This document shows, piece after piece, positions 34,681 through 43,304 of a stretch of DNA of 64,000 nt. Position 1 is the stretch's first letter; every line of letters begins with the position of its first letter. This DNA is from CAXBNB01 sp040151475. Lineage in GTDB: Bacteria; Bacteroidota; Bacteroidia; Cytophagales; Cyclobacteriaceae. The DNA lies in NCBI RefSeq assembly GCF_040151475.1, contig NZ_JBDKWG010000151.1:1-64000 (forward strand), written 5' to 3'. Under the pieces are notes generated by a model. The model searched no databases, was not told the origin of the DNA, and worked only from the letters and a program-made list of their open reading frames with translations. Both the position numbers and the translations under genes were made by a program.

Positions 34681-36633
34681 ATGACTAATGCAAACAATAT
34701 AGAAGACAAAGCTTGCTGCAGCACCGACCAGCATCCAGGCAAACCAAAAAAGCAGGGGGAGAAATCCTCCTCCACTTTCCTGCAAATCTGGGGAAGTGGT
34801 ATTGTAAGCCTTGTCATGCTGCTTGCAGGAATAGCCGCTGACCAATGGGGACAGCCTGCATTTTTCCACGGCTGGATCCGCATCGGTTGGTATGTGCTGG
34901 CCTATTTGCCTGTGGGTTGGCCGGTATTGGTCAAAGGCTGGAAGTCAATACTGAAAGGTGATGTGTTCACTGAATTTTTCCTCATGGGAATAGCCACTCT
35001 GGGGGCTTTTGCCATAGGCGAATATCCCGAGGCGGTGGCGGTAATGCTTTTCTATGCCATCGGTGAGTTGTTTCAGGATGCAGCAGTGAACAGGGCCAAA
35101 CGTAATATCAAAGCTCTGCTGGATATCCGTCCGGATTCTGCCTCTGTGTATAGAAGCGGGCAAATGGTGTCCGTACATCCGGAAGAAGTACAAATCGGGG
35201 AAACCATACAAGTAAAGCCTGGAGAAAAAATACCTCTCGATGGGGAAATGATCAGTGAAAAAAGCAGCTTCAATACCTCCGCCCTGACTGGCGAAAGCAA
35301 ACCAGCTACCTACAACAAAGGAGAAAATGTGCTGGCTGGGATGGTGAACCTCGACATGCTGATTGAATTGAAAGTCACAAGGCTGTTCAATGAAAGTTCG
35401 CTGGCACGCATCCTGGAACTGGTGCAGAACGCTACCGCACGCAAGGCAAAAACCGAGCAGTTCATCCGCAGGTTTGCACGGGTTTACACACCCATTGTTA
35501 CCTTTCTGGCCATTGGCCTGGTCTTCCTACCTTATTTCTTTGTAGAAAGCTATGTGTTTGAAGACTGGCTTTACAGGGCTTTGATCTTTTTGGTGATCTC
35601 GTGCCCCTGTGCGCTGGTCATTTCTATTCCGCTTGGTTATTTCGGAGGGATTGGGGCAGCCTCCCGCAAAGGCATATTATTCAAAGGCTCCAACTTTCTT
35701 GACCTCATGACAAAAGTCAATACCGTGGTAATGGACAAAACTGGAACACTTACCAAGGGAGTGTTTGAAGTTCAGAAGGCCGTGACCATGGACGGTATCA
35801 CTACAGAGTGGCTTAGCCTGGCGGCAGCTATGGAAAGCAAATCCACCCATCCCATCGCAAAAGCCATTACAGAATACACTAAAAAGCAGGGAGGAGAAAT
35901 TTCAGAACCCGAACAACAGGAAGAATTAGCCGGACATGGCCTGAAAGGAAAAGTAAATGGTAAGCATGTGCTCACCGGCAACCAAAAGCTGATGGACAAG
36001 GAAGGGATTGTTACCTGTGCTGATGCTGCCGGAGAGGTCAATACCGTCATCCATGTAGCAGTGGACCAAAAATATGCCGGTTACTTGGTGATAGCAGATG
36101 AATTAAAAGAGGATGCTGCACAGGCGATTGAAGCATTGCACAAAGCAGGTGTAAAAGAGCTGGTCATGCTATCAGGCGACAAAGACGCTGTGACACAACA
36201 GGTGGCAAAATCACTGGGAATAGATAAAGCCTTTGGTGATCTGCTGCCAGAGCAAAAGGTGGAAAAAGTAGAAGAGTTGAAAAAGGATACCAACCGTGTC
36301 ATTGTATTTGTGGGGGACGGTATCAACGATGCTCCCGTCCTTGCTCTGGCAGATGTAGGCATGGCAATGGGTGGTTTGGGCAGTGATGCCGCTATCGAGA
36401 CAGCCGATGTGGTCATTCAGACTGACCAGCCCTCTAAAATTGCTACTGCTATTCAAATAGGCAAACAAACCAAACGGATCGTATGGCAAAATATAGGCCT
36501 GGCATTTGGAGTGAAGCTTATTGTGCTGGCACTGGGAGCCGGAGGTCTAGCCACCATGTGGGAAGCCGTCTTTGCTGATGTGGGAGTGGCGCTGTTGGCT
36601 ATTTTAAATGCGGTAAGGGTGCAACGAAACTAA
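34681..36633 (+). CDS. zntA: Zn/Cd/Pb-type P1B-2 ATPase (ZntA/CadA-like)
   Basis: The 650-residue protein has a short Cys/Lys N-terminus (DKACCSTDQHPG) but no HMA domain. The ion-site motif CPCALVISIPLGYFGG (C308) and the final helix with AFGVKLIVLALG mark the P1B-2 group, which exports Zn2+, Cd2+ and Pb2+. TGES (about 205) is the actuator motif, DKTGTLTKG has the phosphorylated D352, and VGDGINDAPVLA is the hinge. It begins 15 bases after the membrane-protein gene and is the last gene of the metal cargo. Confidence 0.92.
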   Translation: MTNANNIEDKACCSTDQHPGKPKKQGEKSSSTFLQIWGSGIVSLVMLLAGIAADQWGQPAFFHGWIRIGWYVLAYLPVGWPVLVKGWKSILKGDVFTEFFLMGIATLGAFAIGEYPEAVAVMLFYAIGELFQDAAVNRAKRNIKALLDIRPDSASVYRSGQMVSVHPEEVQIGETIQVKPGEKIPLDGEMISEKSSFNTSALTGESKPATYNKGENVLAGMVNLDMLIELKVTRLFNESSLARILELVQNATARKAKTEQFIRRFARVYTPIVTFLAIGLVFLPYFFVESYVFEDWLYRALIFLVISCPCALVISIPLGYFGGIGAASRKGILFKGSNFLDLMTKVNTVVMDKTGTLTKGVFEVQKAVTMDGITTEWLSLAAAMESKSTHPIAKAITEYTKKQGGEISEPEQQEELAGHGLKGKVNGKHVLTGNQKLMDKEGIVTCADAAGEVNTVIHVAVDQKYAGYLVIADELKEDAAQAIEALHKAGVKELVMLSGDKDAVTQQVAKSLGIDKAFGDLLPEQKVEKVEELKKDTNRVIVFVGDGINDAPVLALADVGMAMGGLGSDAAIETADVVIQTDQPSKIATAIQIGKQTKRIVWQNIGLAFGVKLIVLALGAGGLATMWEAVFADVGVALLAILNAVRVQRN

Positions 36634-36672
36634 TTTAGAACATGCTATGGAATCAATAAACTCACTTTTTAA

Positions 36673-37521
36673 ATGCCTGAAAATTATAACCAACAATATG
36701 AAGAATTAGAAGATAAGCTTCGAATGATTGATCTGGAAGAGGACGACATTCTAAAAAAATCAGAGCAAAGCTTTCAAATAGCCCTTCAGGCAATTAATCA
36801 GTTGAGAGATGATTTGAAGGGTGATCGGTTGTGTTCACAAACCGATGAAATCTACTTTTTCAAGGAGATCAAACCGAAATTCGTTAGTAAGCTCATCTAC
36901 CACCTCAGCGTATTCAATATTGAAACCAACAAACCTAACGGAGGAATCAAGGTAAAACGTAAATACTATCAAAATGAGTTAGATAAGCTCAAACGGTACT
37001 TCGACAACAACTTGGAATTTTACCGCTACTATCGTACCCACAGTAATTATCTGGATCACAAATATTTTGTCAGAGGCAAACAGGACATAAGACTAACGCT
37101 TGACTCTTTCTTCTTTGAAACCGATCCAAATTTCTCTACTAGCCACGATTTCAAGGTTTCCAATATCCTTGCCAATGATTTGCTCAATGTCTATCTGGAA
37201 GATGAGTTGAACAAGCTGACCTTGAGAGATTTAAACAACGGGAAATCACAAGTCGAACCGAAGGTGAAAATGACATGGACAGACTCCAAAGTAGCTCTGA
37301 TTGAGCTAATGTACGCACTTCATGCCCGTGGAGTCTTTAACCATGGCAGTGCAGACTTGAAAGAAATTTCCAAATGTTTGGAAGACACTTTTGGAGTTGA
37401 TTTAGGGCAATACCACCGCACTTTCCTCGAAATCCGCATCAGAAAGACAGGAAGGACAAAATTCCTCGATTCACTTCATGAAAGCCTTATCCGTAGAATG
37501 GATGAAGCTGATGAGAAATAA
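36673..37521 (+). CDS. rteC: RteC-family element regulator
   Basis: The 282-residue protein fits RteC, the activator of excision genes on CTnDOT-type elements. Typical stretches are EIYFFKEIKPKFVSKLIYHL, LDKLKRYFDNNLEFYRYYRTHSNYLDHKYFVRG and KMTWTDSKVALIELMYALHARGVFNHGSADLKEISK. The C-terminal part has the winged-helix-like DNA-binding region. In CTnDOT, RteC turns on xis genes; here an excisionase-like HTH gene follows 1.4 kb later. RteA and RteB homologues are absent. Its presence marks the start of the element-biology half of the island. Confidence 0.88.
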   Translation: MPENYNQQYEELEDKLRMIDLEEDDILKKSEQSFQIALQAINQLRDDLKGDRLCSQTDEIYFFKEIKPKFVSKLIYHLSVFNIETNKPNGGIKVKRKYYQNELDKLKRYFDNNLEFYRYYRTHSNYLDHKYFVRGKQDIRLTLDSFFFETDPNFSTSHDFKVSNILANDLLNVYLEDELNKLTLRDLNNGKSQVEPKVKMTWTDSKVALIELMYALHARGVFNHGSADLKEISKCLEDTFGVDLGQYHRTFLEIRIRKTGRTKFLDSLHESLIRRMDEADEK

Positions 37522-38824
37522 CACAATCAATTCATTATATTCAGAGATGGATAATAAGCTCGAAACGACAAGAGGCTACTACAATCCCTCTTTTTTAAAA
37601 CTGACAGTGAACGCTGATTGTGATTTGTCTGATCTCAATACGCTTAGCAAGGCTCATTTATCTACGTTTTTCCATGAATACATTCATTTTCTCCAGGATT
37701 TAACCACCACCTTCGGTGTTACAAATGCTTCGATTATTGCCAATCGCCTTAGGTACTATAATGAGCAATTTAGAACTTCCACAGATCAATTTATCAAAGT
37801 AAAAATCCCTTTGATCGATCAAAGTGGAGCTAACTCAAAGTTGAATGCCGAACTACAGAATCTATACCTTGGAACTGGGAATCTGAGAGTTGGCGTTCAG
37901 GACCTTAATATTCTTTCTGTGGCCATTCATGATTCTAATATTTTTCTTCCCGACCCATTCTCGAAGTATGCTAAGGAAATTAGAGTAAATCTTACCTTAA
38001 ACGGTTCAAACGAAACCTTCCAATTTGGGGGGATTTGCATCTTGGAGAATATCGCTCACATTTTGCAAGAAAAGTTTTTTGGAGTAACCGATCACCCATC
38101 ATGGCCATATAAAGCAGCAGAATATGTTGCTTCACACATTCACCCTCAGTTTGCCTCTAATTTGGAAAACGTACTGGCTTTATGTGAAGCATCTCTAATG
38201 TCAATGCATTCCGGAGAAACTTTTGTTTCAATACTCGAAATCATGAAGACACAAAAATACTTGCCTGAAAATGCCAATGATGTATATGATTTTGTTCTAC
38301 GCAATGTATCGGCTGATTCAAAGTCACTGTTTGAGATTTTTCAGTCTCAGATTAAAAAATCAAAAGAACTATTAGGTGGCTACTTTACTACTGATGTGTA
38401 CTTGGCGGAAAAAAATTGGGTAGATGAGATTTTATCACAAGGTGAATCAATAAGGCTGAAGAGCTCTGGTTTGTTTTTAGAGATGTTTCGCCAAGCCACT
38501 ATGCCTTCAGCCAAGTTCATTGAGGTATTCAGCAAATTAGGTACACCCTTAATGATGAATATCAATGGTGATGCTTGGTTTCACCCTCCACAAGCTATTG
38601 CTCAAGAAAACATTCAACCTGACAGGCTTGCTGCAATTATGGAAATATTCAACCTGTTTGAATGCGGAACAAAGAAGTGTGATTTGAAACATTATTGCAT
38701 GACCAATGTCAACGTGGATCAAAGGTGTAATTCCGCACCATGGAAAAGATGGAACGATCCTCAGGTGTGCGCTTATGGAGCATTATGGAAAACATGGGGA
38801 TTATTTGAAAAAGAGCCCATTTAA
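37511..38824 (+). CDS. unknown protein with HExxH metallopeptidase-like motif
   Basis: The product has about 437 residues from ATG 37511, overlapping rteC by 11 bases; ATG 37547 (MDNKLETTRGYY) is an alternative. Near residue 55, FFHEYIHFLQD fits the HExxH zinc-peptidase motif. The C-terminal 60 residues hold a Cys cluster (CGTKKCDLKHYC, then CNS and CAYGALW) that may bind a second metal. No signal peptide or membrane helix is visible, so it should act in the cytosol. I recognise no family. Its place between rteC and the xis-like gene suggests a role in element control, defence or a toxin. Confidence 0.6.
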   Translation: MRNNTINSLYSEMDNKLETTRGYYNPSFLKLTVNADCDLSDLNTLSKAHLSTFFHEYIHFLQDLTTTFGVTNASIIANRLRYYNEQFRTSTDQFIKVKIPLIDQSGANSKLNAELQNLYLGTGNLRVGVQDLNILSVAIHDSNIFLPDPFSKYAKEIRVNLTLNGSNETFQFGGICILENIAHILQEKFFGVTDHPSWPYKAAEYVASHIHPQFASNLENVLALCEASLMSMHSGETFVSILEIMKTQKYLPENANDVYDFVLRNVSADSKSLFEIFQSQIKKSKELLGGYFTTDVYLAEKNWVDEILSQGESIRLKSSGLFLEMFRQATMPSAKFIEVFSKLGTPLMMNINGDAWFHPPQAIAQENIQPDRLAAIMEIFNLFECGTKKCDLKHYCMTNVNVDQRCNSAPWKRWNDPQVCAYGALWKTWGLFEKEPI

Positions 38825-38913
38825 GAAAAAATCTTTCCCAACTTCGGTTTGACTTGTGAATAAAACTCACCAAACGGTAACACCTTCGCTGTTCAATCAA
38901 CATTTGTTACGAA

Positions 38914-39195
38914 ATGGCAACAGAAGTTATTACCACAGATGACCTCCGTGAGTTCAAGATCGAACTCCTGGAAGACCTCAAAAGGCTACTTAAAGAACAT
39001 TCCGGCCAGCCTACCAAGAAATGGCTGAAATCCTATGAAGTCCGCAAGCTCCTGGGCATTTCGCCCGGCACGCTACAGAACCTCAGAGTAAACGGCACAT
39101 TGCCTTTTACCAAAATAGGAGGTGTGATTTATTATGACTATGCGGACATTCAGGCGATGCTCCAGTCCAATAAGTTTCAAAACCGCTCGAGGTAA
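38914..39195 (+). CDS. excisionase-like helix-turn-helix protein
   Basis: The 93-residue protein has a helical N-terminus (about 1-35) and a MerR/excisionase-type HTH (KWLKSYEVRKLLGISPGTLQNLRVNGTLPFTKIGGVIYYDYADIQAML). This DNA-binding type is universal at this point in Bacteroidota conjugative elements, often as a xis or transcription factor. It stands alone after an 89-base gap with its own likely promoter, and the replication-type gene follows 15 bases later. Confidence 0.82.
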   Translation: MATEVITTDDLREFKIELLEDLKRLLKEHSGQPTKKWLKSYEVRKLLGISPGTLQNLRVNGTLPFTKIGGVIYYDYADIQAMLQSNKFQNRSR

Positions 39196-39210
39196 AGCAC
39201 ATGGCCGGGC

Positions 39211-39975
39211 ATGAACTACATCAAGCACCTTTCCGCAGTGTTCCAGCAGATGGATGCAGATACTAGGCTCACGCCCTACCATATCAGTTTGTACATGGCC
39301 TTGTTCAGGCGGTGGAACCTCAACTTTTTCAAGAACCCGATTTCTGTATCCAGGGACGAGCTGATGAGGCTATCCAAGATCGGTTCGGTGAACACCTACA
39401 CCAAGTGCCTGAAGCAGTTGGACCAATACGGATATGTCCGCTACGAACCGTCATACAATCCGCATCGGGGCAGCCTCATTTACCTGTACAGTTTTGATAA
39501 GGGTAGTGATACAGGTGCTGATAATGGAAGTGAAATAGCTGTGAGACCTTTTACAAACAATACAAACCCTTTAAACAGTGAAAACGAAACAAACTTGGGT
39601 GAACGAGCAAAAAAAATGGAGACTGGTTCAAATGATTTGGAAATGAAGAAAAAAGAAAAGTTGCGGCAAAAGAAAAAAGAAGTCTCAGGCTATGGTCCAG
39701 ACATCCCTCCTTTGGAAGATCATGTCAAAATCTACTTTGATGAAAAAGGCTATCCGCCCGTGGAGGCTGAGAAGTTTTACAACTACTTCCAGAGCAATGG
39801 CTGGCTGGTAGGTGGCCGCTCCAAGATGAAAGACTGGAAAGCAGCCGCCCGCAACTGGATGCTGAACGCACAAAAATTCAATACCTATGCAAAAGATCAG
39901 CGAAACCATCAGCCAGGTCCTAAACCCGGAAACCTCCACTCAGGAACCGGCAAGGACTATGGCGAGCCGCTCTAA
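39211..39975 (+). CDS. replication-initiation-type HTH protein
   Basis: The 254-residue protein has an N-terminal winged-helix part (RLTPYHISLYMALFRRWNLNFFKNPISVSRDELMRLSKIGSVNTYTKCLKQLDQYGYVRYEP). A charged linker and a C-terminal domain (HVKIYFDEKGYPPVEAEKFYNYFQSNGWLVGGRSKMKDWKAAARNWML) resemble primosome or DnaD/phage replisome organiser proteins. It overlaps the DnaC-like ATPase gene, the classical organiser-loader pair of mobile elements. It may prime replication of the excised circle. Confidence 0.65.
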   Translation: MNYIKHLSAVFQQMDADTRLTPYHISLYMALFRRWNLNFFKNPISVSRDELMRLSKIGSVNTYTKCLKQLDQYGYVRYEPSYNPHRGSLIYLYSFDKGSDTGADNGSEIAVRPFTNNTNPLNSENETNLGERAKKMETGSNDLEMKKKEKLRQKKKEVSGYGPDIPPLEDHVKIYFDEKGYPPVEAEKFYNYFQSNGWLVGGRSKMKDWKAAARNWMLNAQKFNTYAKDQRNHQPGPKPGNLHSGTGKDYGEPL

Positions 39976-40621
39976 GTCTCACTCAGAGAGTGTTCGAAGC
40001 AACGTCATCCAATTCGACAAATGCCTTGAATTCCTGGAGAAAGCAGGCAAAGCCTACACTAGTCCAAAATTCAGGATATGGAAGGAAGACCACTTGATTA
40101 TATTCAAACTTTTGGTCTACTTCTATCAGGACAAACCCAATGCTGAAAAGCACGGCATTGACTTACACAAAGGCATTTTGCTGACCGGCCCTGTCGGTTG
40201 TGGCAAAACTTCCCTGATGACCCTTCTACGGTTTATGTTGGCTCCCAAAGAGCAATACATCATCAAATCCGCTCGTGATATCACCCTGGAATTCATCCAG
40301 GACGGCTATCCTGTTATCAACAAATACTCCAAAGCAGCCTTCCAGCAAACAAGCGGAGAGCTGATCCCTAAAGCCTATTGTTTTGATGACTTGGGCGTGG
40401 AATCCAACATCAAGTATTATGGAAACGAAACCAATGTAATGGCCGAGATTCTTTTGAGCCGCTATGATATGTTCATCAGCCGCCACATGCTCACGCATGC
40501 CACGACCAACCTTTCCGCCAGTGAGATAGAGAACTGTTATGGGAATAGGGTTAGATCAAGGATGAGGGAGATGATGAATGTAATAGCTTTTGAGAAGGAG
40601 GCCAAGGACAAAAGGATATGA
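39887..40621 (+). CDS. DnaC-like AAA ATPase
   Basis: The product has 244 residues if started at ATG 39887, which overlaps the previous gene by 89 bases; ATG 39959 is a safer start (220 residues). Walker A GILLTGPVGCGKTS and Walker B YCFDDLG are clear, followed by sensor-type Thr-Thr-Asn (HATTNLSASEIE) and an arginine-rich end (GNRVRSRMREM). This is the helicase-loader type (DnaC/IstB relatives) found beside organiser proteins on elements. It would load the host helicase onto the element replication origin. Confidence 0.82.
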   Translation: MQKISETISQVLNPETSTQEPARTMASRSKSHSESVRSNVIQFDKCLEFLEKAGKAYTSPKFRIWKEDHLIIFKLLVYFYQDKPNAEKHGIDLHKGILLTGPVGCGKTSLMTLLRFMLAPKEQYIIKSARDITLEFIQDGYPVINKYSKAAFQQTSGELIPKAYCFDDLGVESNIKYYGNETNVMAEILLSRYDMFISRHMLTHATTNLSASEIENCYGNRVRSRMREMMNVIAFEKEAKDKRI

Positions 40622-40622
40622 C

Positions 40623-40738
40623 GTGTCCCTTAGTGGTACATGTGCAGATTTTCATGTCCCGTTTTTAATGTTTTTGTCTCATGTCCCATCACGGTACATA
40701 TAACTTGTTTCATGTCCCAATTTTTGTATTTTTGTCTC
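40623..40738 (+). promoter_or_regulatory. 58-bp tandem duplication containing the fic promoter
   Basis: Units 40623-40680 and 40681-40738 are about 71% identical (41 of 58 by hand count). Each has TTCATGTCCC and a final TTTTTGTCTC; GGTACA stands near its start. GGTACAT...ATGTCCC reads as an imperfect dyad in each unit. In the second unit TTG (40705-40707) and TATTTTTG (40727-40734) are 19 bases apart, a good promoter for the Fic gene starting at 40754. The repeated dyads look like two operators for one dimeric repressor, perhaps the Fic protein through its C-terminal winged helix. Confidence 0.65.
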
Positions 40739-40753
40739 ACGTAATTAATAGGA

Positions 40754-41848
40754 ATGAAGAATATCGATCCATCGAAACCACTCAATGATTTGCCTCTTCT
40801 ACCTCCTCCGGTGGAAAAAGTAGAGACTATCCAAATCCTCAAACAGGAAAGTAAAGCTGCTGTTGCCCTTGCAGAGCTGAAGGGATTGGCAAGGACCTTG
40901 CCCAACCAGGGTATTTTGATCAATGCCATTGTACTCAAAGAAGCACAGGCTAGCTCAGAGGTGGAGAACATCATTACCACGCATGACAAGCTCTATCAGG
41001 CTCTGGCAGCCAAGTCGATGACAATTGATCCTTCGACCAAGGAAGTCCTACGGTACAGGGAAGCCCTGCTCTATGGTTTTGAGGAGATTAAAAAGAAAGG
41101 CTTCCTAAACACCAATGGTATTGTCCGGATTCAATCCATATTGGAAGAGAATGAGGCCGGAATTAGACAACTACCTGGTACTTCCCTAAAAAACGATCTG
41201 ACGGGTAAAACCATCTATACACCACCGGACGATAAAGAAACAATAGTCAGACTGATGAAAAATCTGGAAGACTTTATCAATGATGAACCCGATAGAATGT
41301 CTCCCCTGATCAGGATGGCCATACAACACTACCAGTTTGAGAGCATCCATCCATTCTATGATGGAAATGGCCGGACGGGCAGGATTATTAACGTGCTTTA
41401 CCTCATCCTTCACAATCTGTTGGAAATACCCATGCTGTACCTCAGTGCCTACATTATAGGCCACAAAGGAGCTTACTACAAATTGCTACAAGAGGTGAGG
41501 ACTAAAGACAATTGGGAAGGTTGGATATTGTTTATGCTTAAGGCCATTGAGGATACTGCGACAAAGGCCATTTCCCAGATCCATGGGATCAACAGCATCT
41601 TCAATGAGATTCAGGATAAGGTAAAAAATGAAGCCCCTAAAATCTACTCGAAAGACTTGATCGAACAATTGTTTGTTCACCCCTATACCAAAATAGAATA
41701 TATCTCTAATGGGCTGGGCGTAGAAAGAAAAGCCGCTTCCAGGTACTTAAAGACTTTGGAATCCATTGGAATCCTAAAACTCGAACCTATCGGGAAAGAG
41801 AATATTTTCATCAACCAGCAATTGTACCAACTACTGAAGCAAAGTTAG
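40754..41848 (+). CDS. fic: Fic-domain AMP-transferase-like protein with inhibitory helix and winged helix
   Basis: The 364-residue protein has the catalytic motif HPFYDGNGRTGR (H199). Residues 67-72 (SSEVEN) match the [S/T]xxxE[G/N] inhibitory helix, located before the Fic core, so this is a self-inhibited (class II) Fic protein. The C-terminal 80 residues (KIEYISNGLGVERKAASRYLKTLESIGILKLEPIGKENIF) form a winged helix. Fic enzymes usually attach AMP to target proteins. The HNH and ParB-like genes follow immediately (3-base gap, then an overlap), suggesting a three-gene unit. Targets are unknown. Confidence 0.9.
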   Translation: MKNIDPSKPLNDLPLLPPPVEKVETIQILKQESKAAVALAELKGLARTLPNQGILINAIVLKEAQASSEVENIITTHDKLYQALAAKSMTIDPSTKEVLRYREALLYGFEEIKKKGFLNTNGIVRIQSILEENEAGIRQLPGTSLKNDLTGKTIYTPPDDKETIVRLMKNLEDFINDEPDRMSPLIRMAIQHYQFESIHPFYDGNGRTGRIINVLYLILHNLLEIPMLYLSAYIIGHKGAYYKLLQEVRTKDNWEGWILFMLKAIEDTATKAISQIHGINSIFNEIQDKVKNEAPKIYSKDLIEQLFVHPYTKIEYISNGLGVERKAASRYLKTLESIGILKLEPIGKENIFINQQLYQLLKQS

Positions 41849-41851
41849 ACC

Positions 41852-42532
41852 ATGGCCAAAGCTCGAAAATCCATACCCCAAAAAACGAAATCTCTTTTAC
41901 AGCAAGAGATTAACTCCCAGTGCCCAATCTGTGATGATCAGAATGTAGATCATTTTGAAATTCATCATATTGACGAAATTCCCGAAAACAATTCCCCTGA
42001 CAACCTTTTGATGCTTTGCCCGATTTGCCATTCCAAGATTACAAAAGGTGATATTAGTGAGGAGGAGGTCAAACAAATCAAGAACTATCTTATGATTAAA
42101 GCTAAAGGCAAATCCAGTGTAAAGTCATCAAATACCATCAACATCAAAGGCAATGTGTCCAACTCTACAGTGGCCAATTCGATCAGTGCACAGACCATTG
42201 TTTATAAATCCAGAAGCAAACCAAAGATGGAATTCGCTGATGGTGCCATAGGTAAAAAAGCGGAATTGAAAAACTATGTGAAGCATCTGATAGATCGATA
42301 TAACGAATACAAGGAAGGCGATGTTGGTAAATCCAAAATGAACTATGCTGCCATTTGGGGCATCATCAAAAAGGAATTTAAAGCCAGTGCCTACCAAGTC
42401 CCAGAAGCCCAGTTTGAGGCTCTATGTTTGTTCCTCCAGCATCGCATCGACAATACAAAGCAAGGCAGGATCAACAGAGGGAAAGGCTTTAAGAACTATT
42501 CAACATTTGATGAAATCTATGGTGGAGAGTAA
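41852..42532 (+). CDS. HNH-endonuclease-like protein
   Basis: The 226-residue protein starts three bases after the Fic stop codon. Residues 20-75 hold an HNH fold with zinc-binding pairs CPICDD and CPICHS and the core HFEIHHIDEIPENNSPDNLLML. A Ser/Thr/Asn-rich beta stretch (about 90-120, INIKGNVSNSTVANSI) follows. The C-terminal 100 residues (about 125-226, AELKNYVKHLIDRYNEYKEG... FLQHRIDNTKQGRI) are helical with no motif recognised. The ParB-like gene overlaps its end by 23 bases. Confidence 0.75.
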   Translation: MAKARKSIPQKTKSLLQQEINSQCPICDDQNVDHFEIHHIDEIPENNSPDNLLMLCPICHSKITKGDISEEEVKQIKNYLMIKAKGKSSVKSSNTINIKGNVSNSTVANSISAQTIVYKSRSKPKMEFADGAIGKKAELKNYVKHLIDRYNEYKEGDVGKSKMNYAAIWGIIKKEFKASAYQVPEAQFEALCLFLQHRIDNTKQGRINRGKGFKNYSTFDEIYGGE

Positions 42533-43304
42533 GCAGAGCAATCTTGATTGGCTGAAAAAAAGATGCCCAATTCGTCCTAAAAAGTGGCATACTGAAAAGG
42601 TTCTCAGAATAAATGAAATTGAGAACTATAGGTTCTATTCTCGGAATTCAACAAAGACTTACAGAGGAATCATTAGTCCGCTAGATATAAAAGGTATTCA
42701 ATACGCCTATGCTTATAACGATGAGAGTGATATTACCTGGATTGACTTATTGAACAATTTGAAAAGGTTTAAGGATATTCGTCATTCAAACATGACTCAT
42801 GAAGAGTTGATCGAGCACGCCCAAAGTGATTACAACGAATCCAGAACAGTTTCAAAGTTTGGCTCTCTTTATTTTACTACCACCGGCCAGCACAGAATGA
42901 CTTTGTGCAAATTTCTCGATTTGGAAAAAGTTACAGTCCAGATTAACGAGTATACCTTTGATCAAGAAAAATTTAATGCCTATCAGGCTAGAAAGAAATT
43001 TGTAAAACAGCTGTTAGATAGAGGTCTAATTTCTGAGGAATTATTAGAATCAGAAATAATGAGTTTTGAACACGGCATAAGCCTGAATATCCGAGGAGTT
43101 TTCATCATGATGGGAGACCAAATATTTGATGGGCTTATAAACCTTTACGATGGCCTTAGCACGAACAAAGTATTAATCACTTTTGAATCCTTGATTTATG
43201 GTAAGCCTTCTACTTTCAATAATGATGTCAGAAGCCAATCTGATTTACTTCAATTCAAGTACTTTTTAAGAAAGTGTAAAGCGGAATTACTGAGTGATGT
43301 CTAA
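42510..43304 (+). CDS. ParB/sulfiredoxin-fold-like protein
   Basis: The product has about 264 residues from ATG 42510; ATG 42519 is an alternative. The only family-like signature is FTTTGQHRMTLCKFLDLEKVTVQINEY, close to the ParB N-domain GxHRxxAxxxxGxxxVPVxV pattern. Charged helices flank it. No signal peptide or membrane segment is visible. ParB-fold domains act as nucleases, CTPases or modification enzymes in mobile elements and defence loci. Overlap with the HNH gene suggests translational coupling. A function in DNA processing or defence together with Fic is plausible but unproven. Confidence 0.5.
   Translation: MKSMVESKQSNLDWLKKRCPIRPKKWHTEKVLRINEIENYRFYSRNSTKTYRGIISPLDIKGIQYAYAYNDESDITWIDLLNNLKRFKDIRHSNMTHEELIEHAQSDYNESRTVSKFGSLYFTTTGQHRMTLCKFLDLEKVTVQINEYTFDQEKFNAYQARKKFVKQLLDRGLISEELLESEIMSFEHGISLNIRGVFIMMGDQIFDGLINLYDGLSTNKVLITFESLIYGKPSTFNNDVRSQSDLLQFKYFLRKCKAELLSDV

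Noticed and set aside
40622..40753. CRISPR-like interpretation of the repeated blocks before fic
   Set aside because: There are only two 58-bp units, adjacent without spacers and only 71% alike; a promoter duplication explains them better. No cas genes or arrays were seen anywhere in the window.
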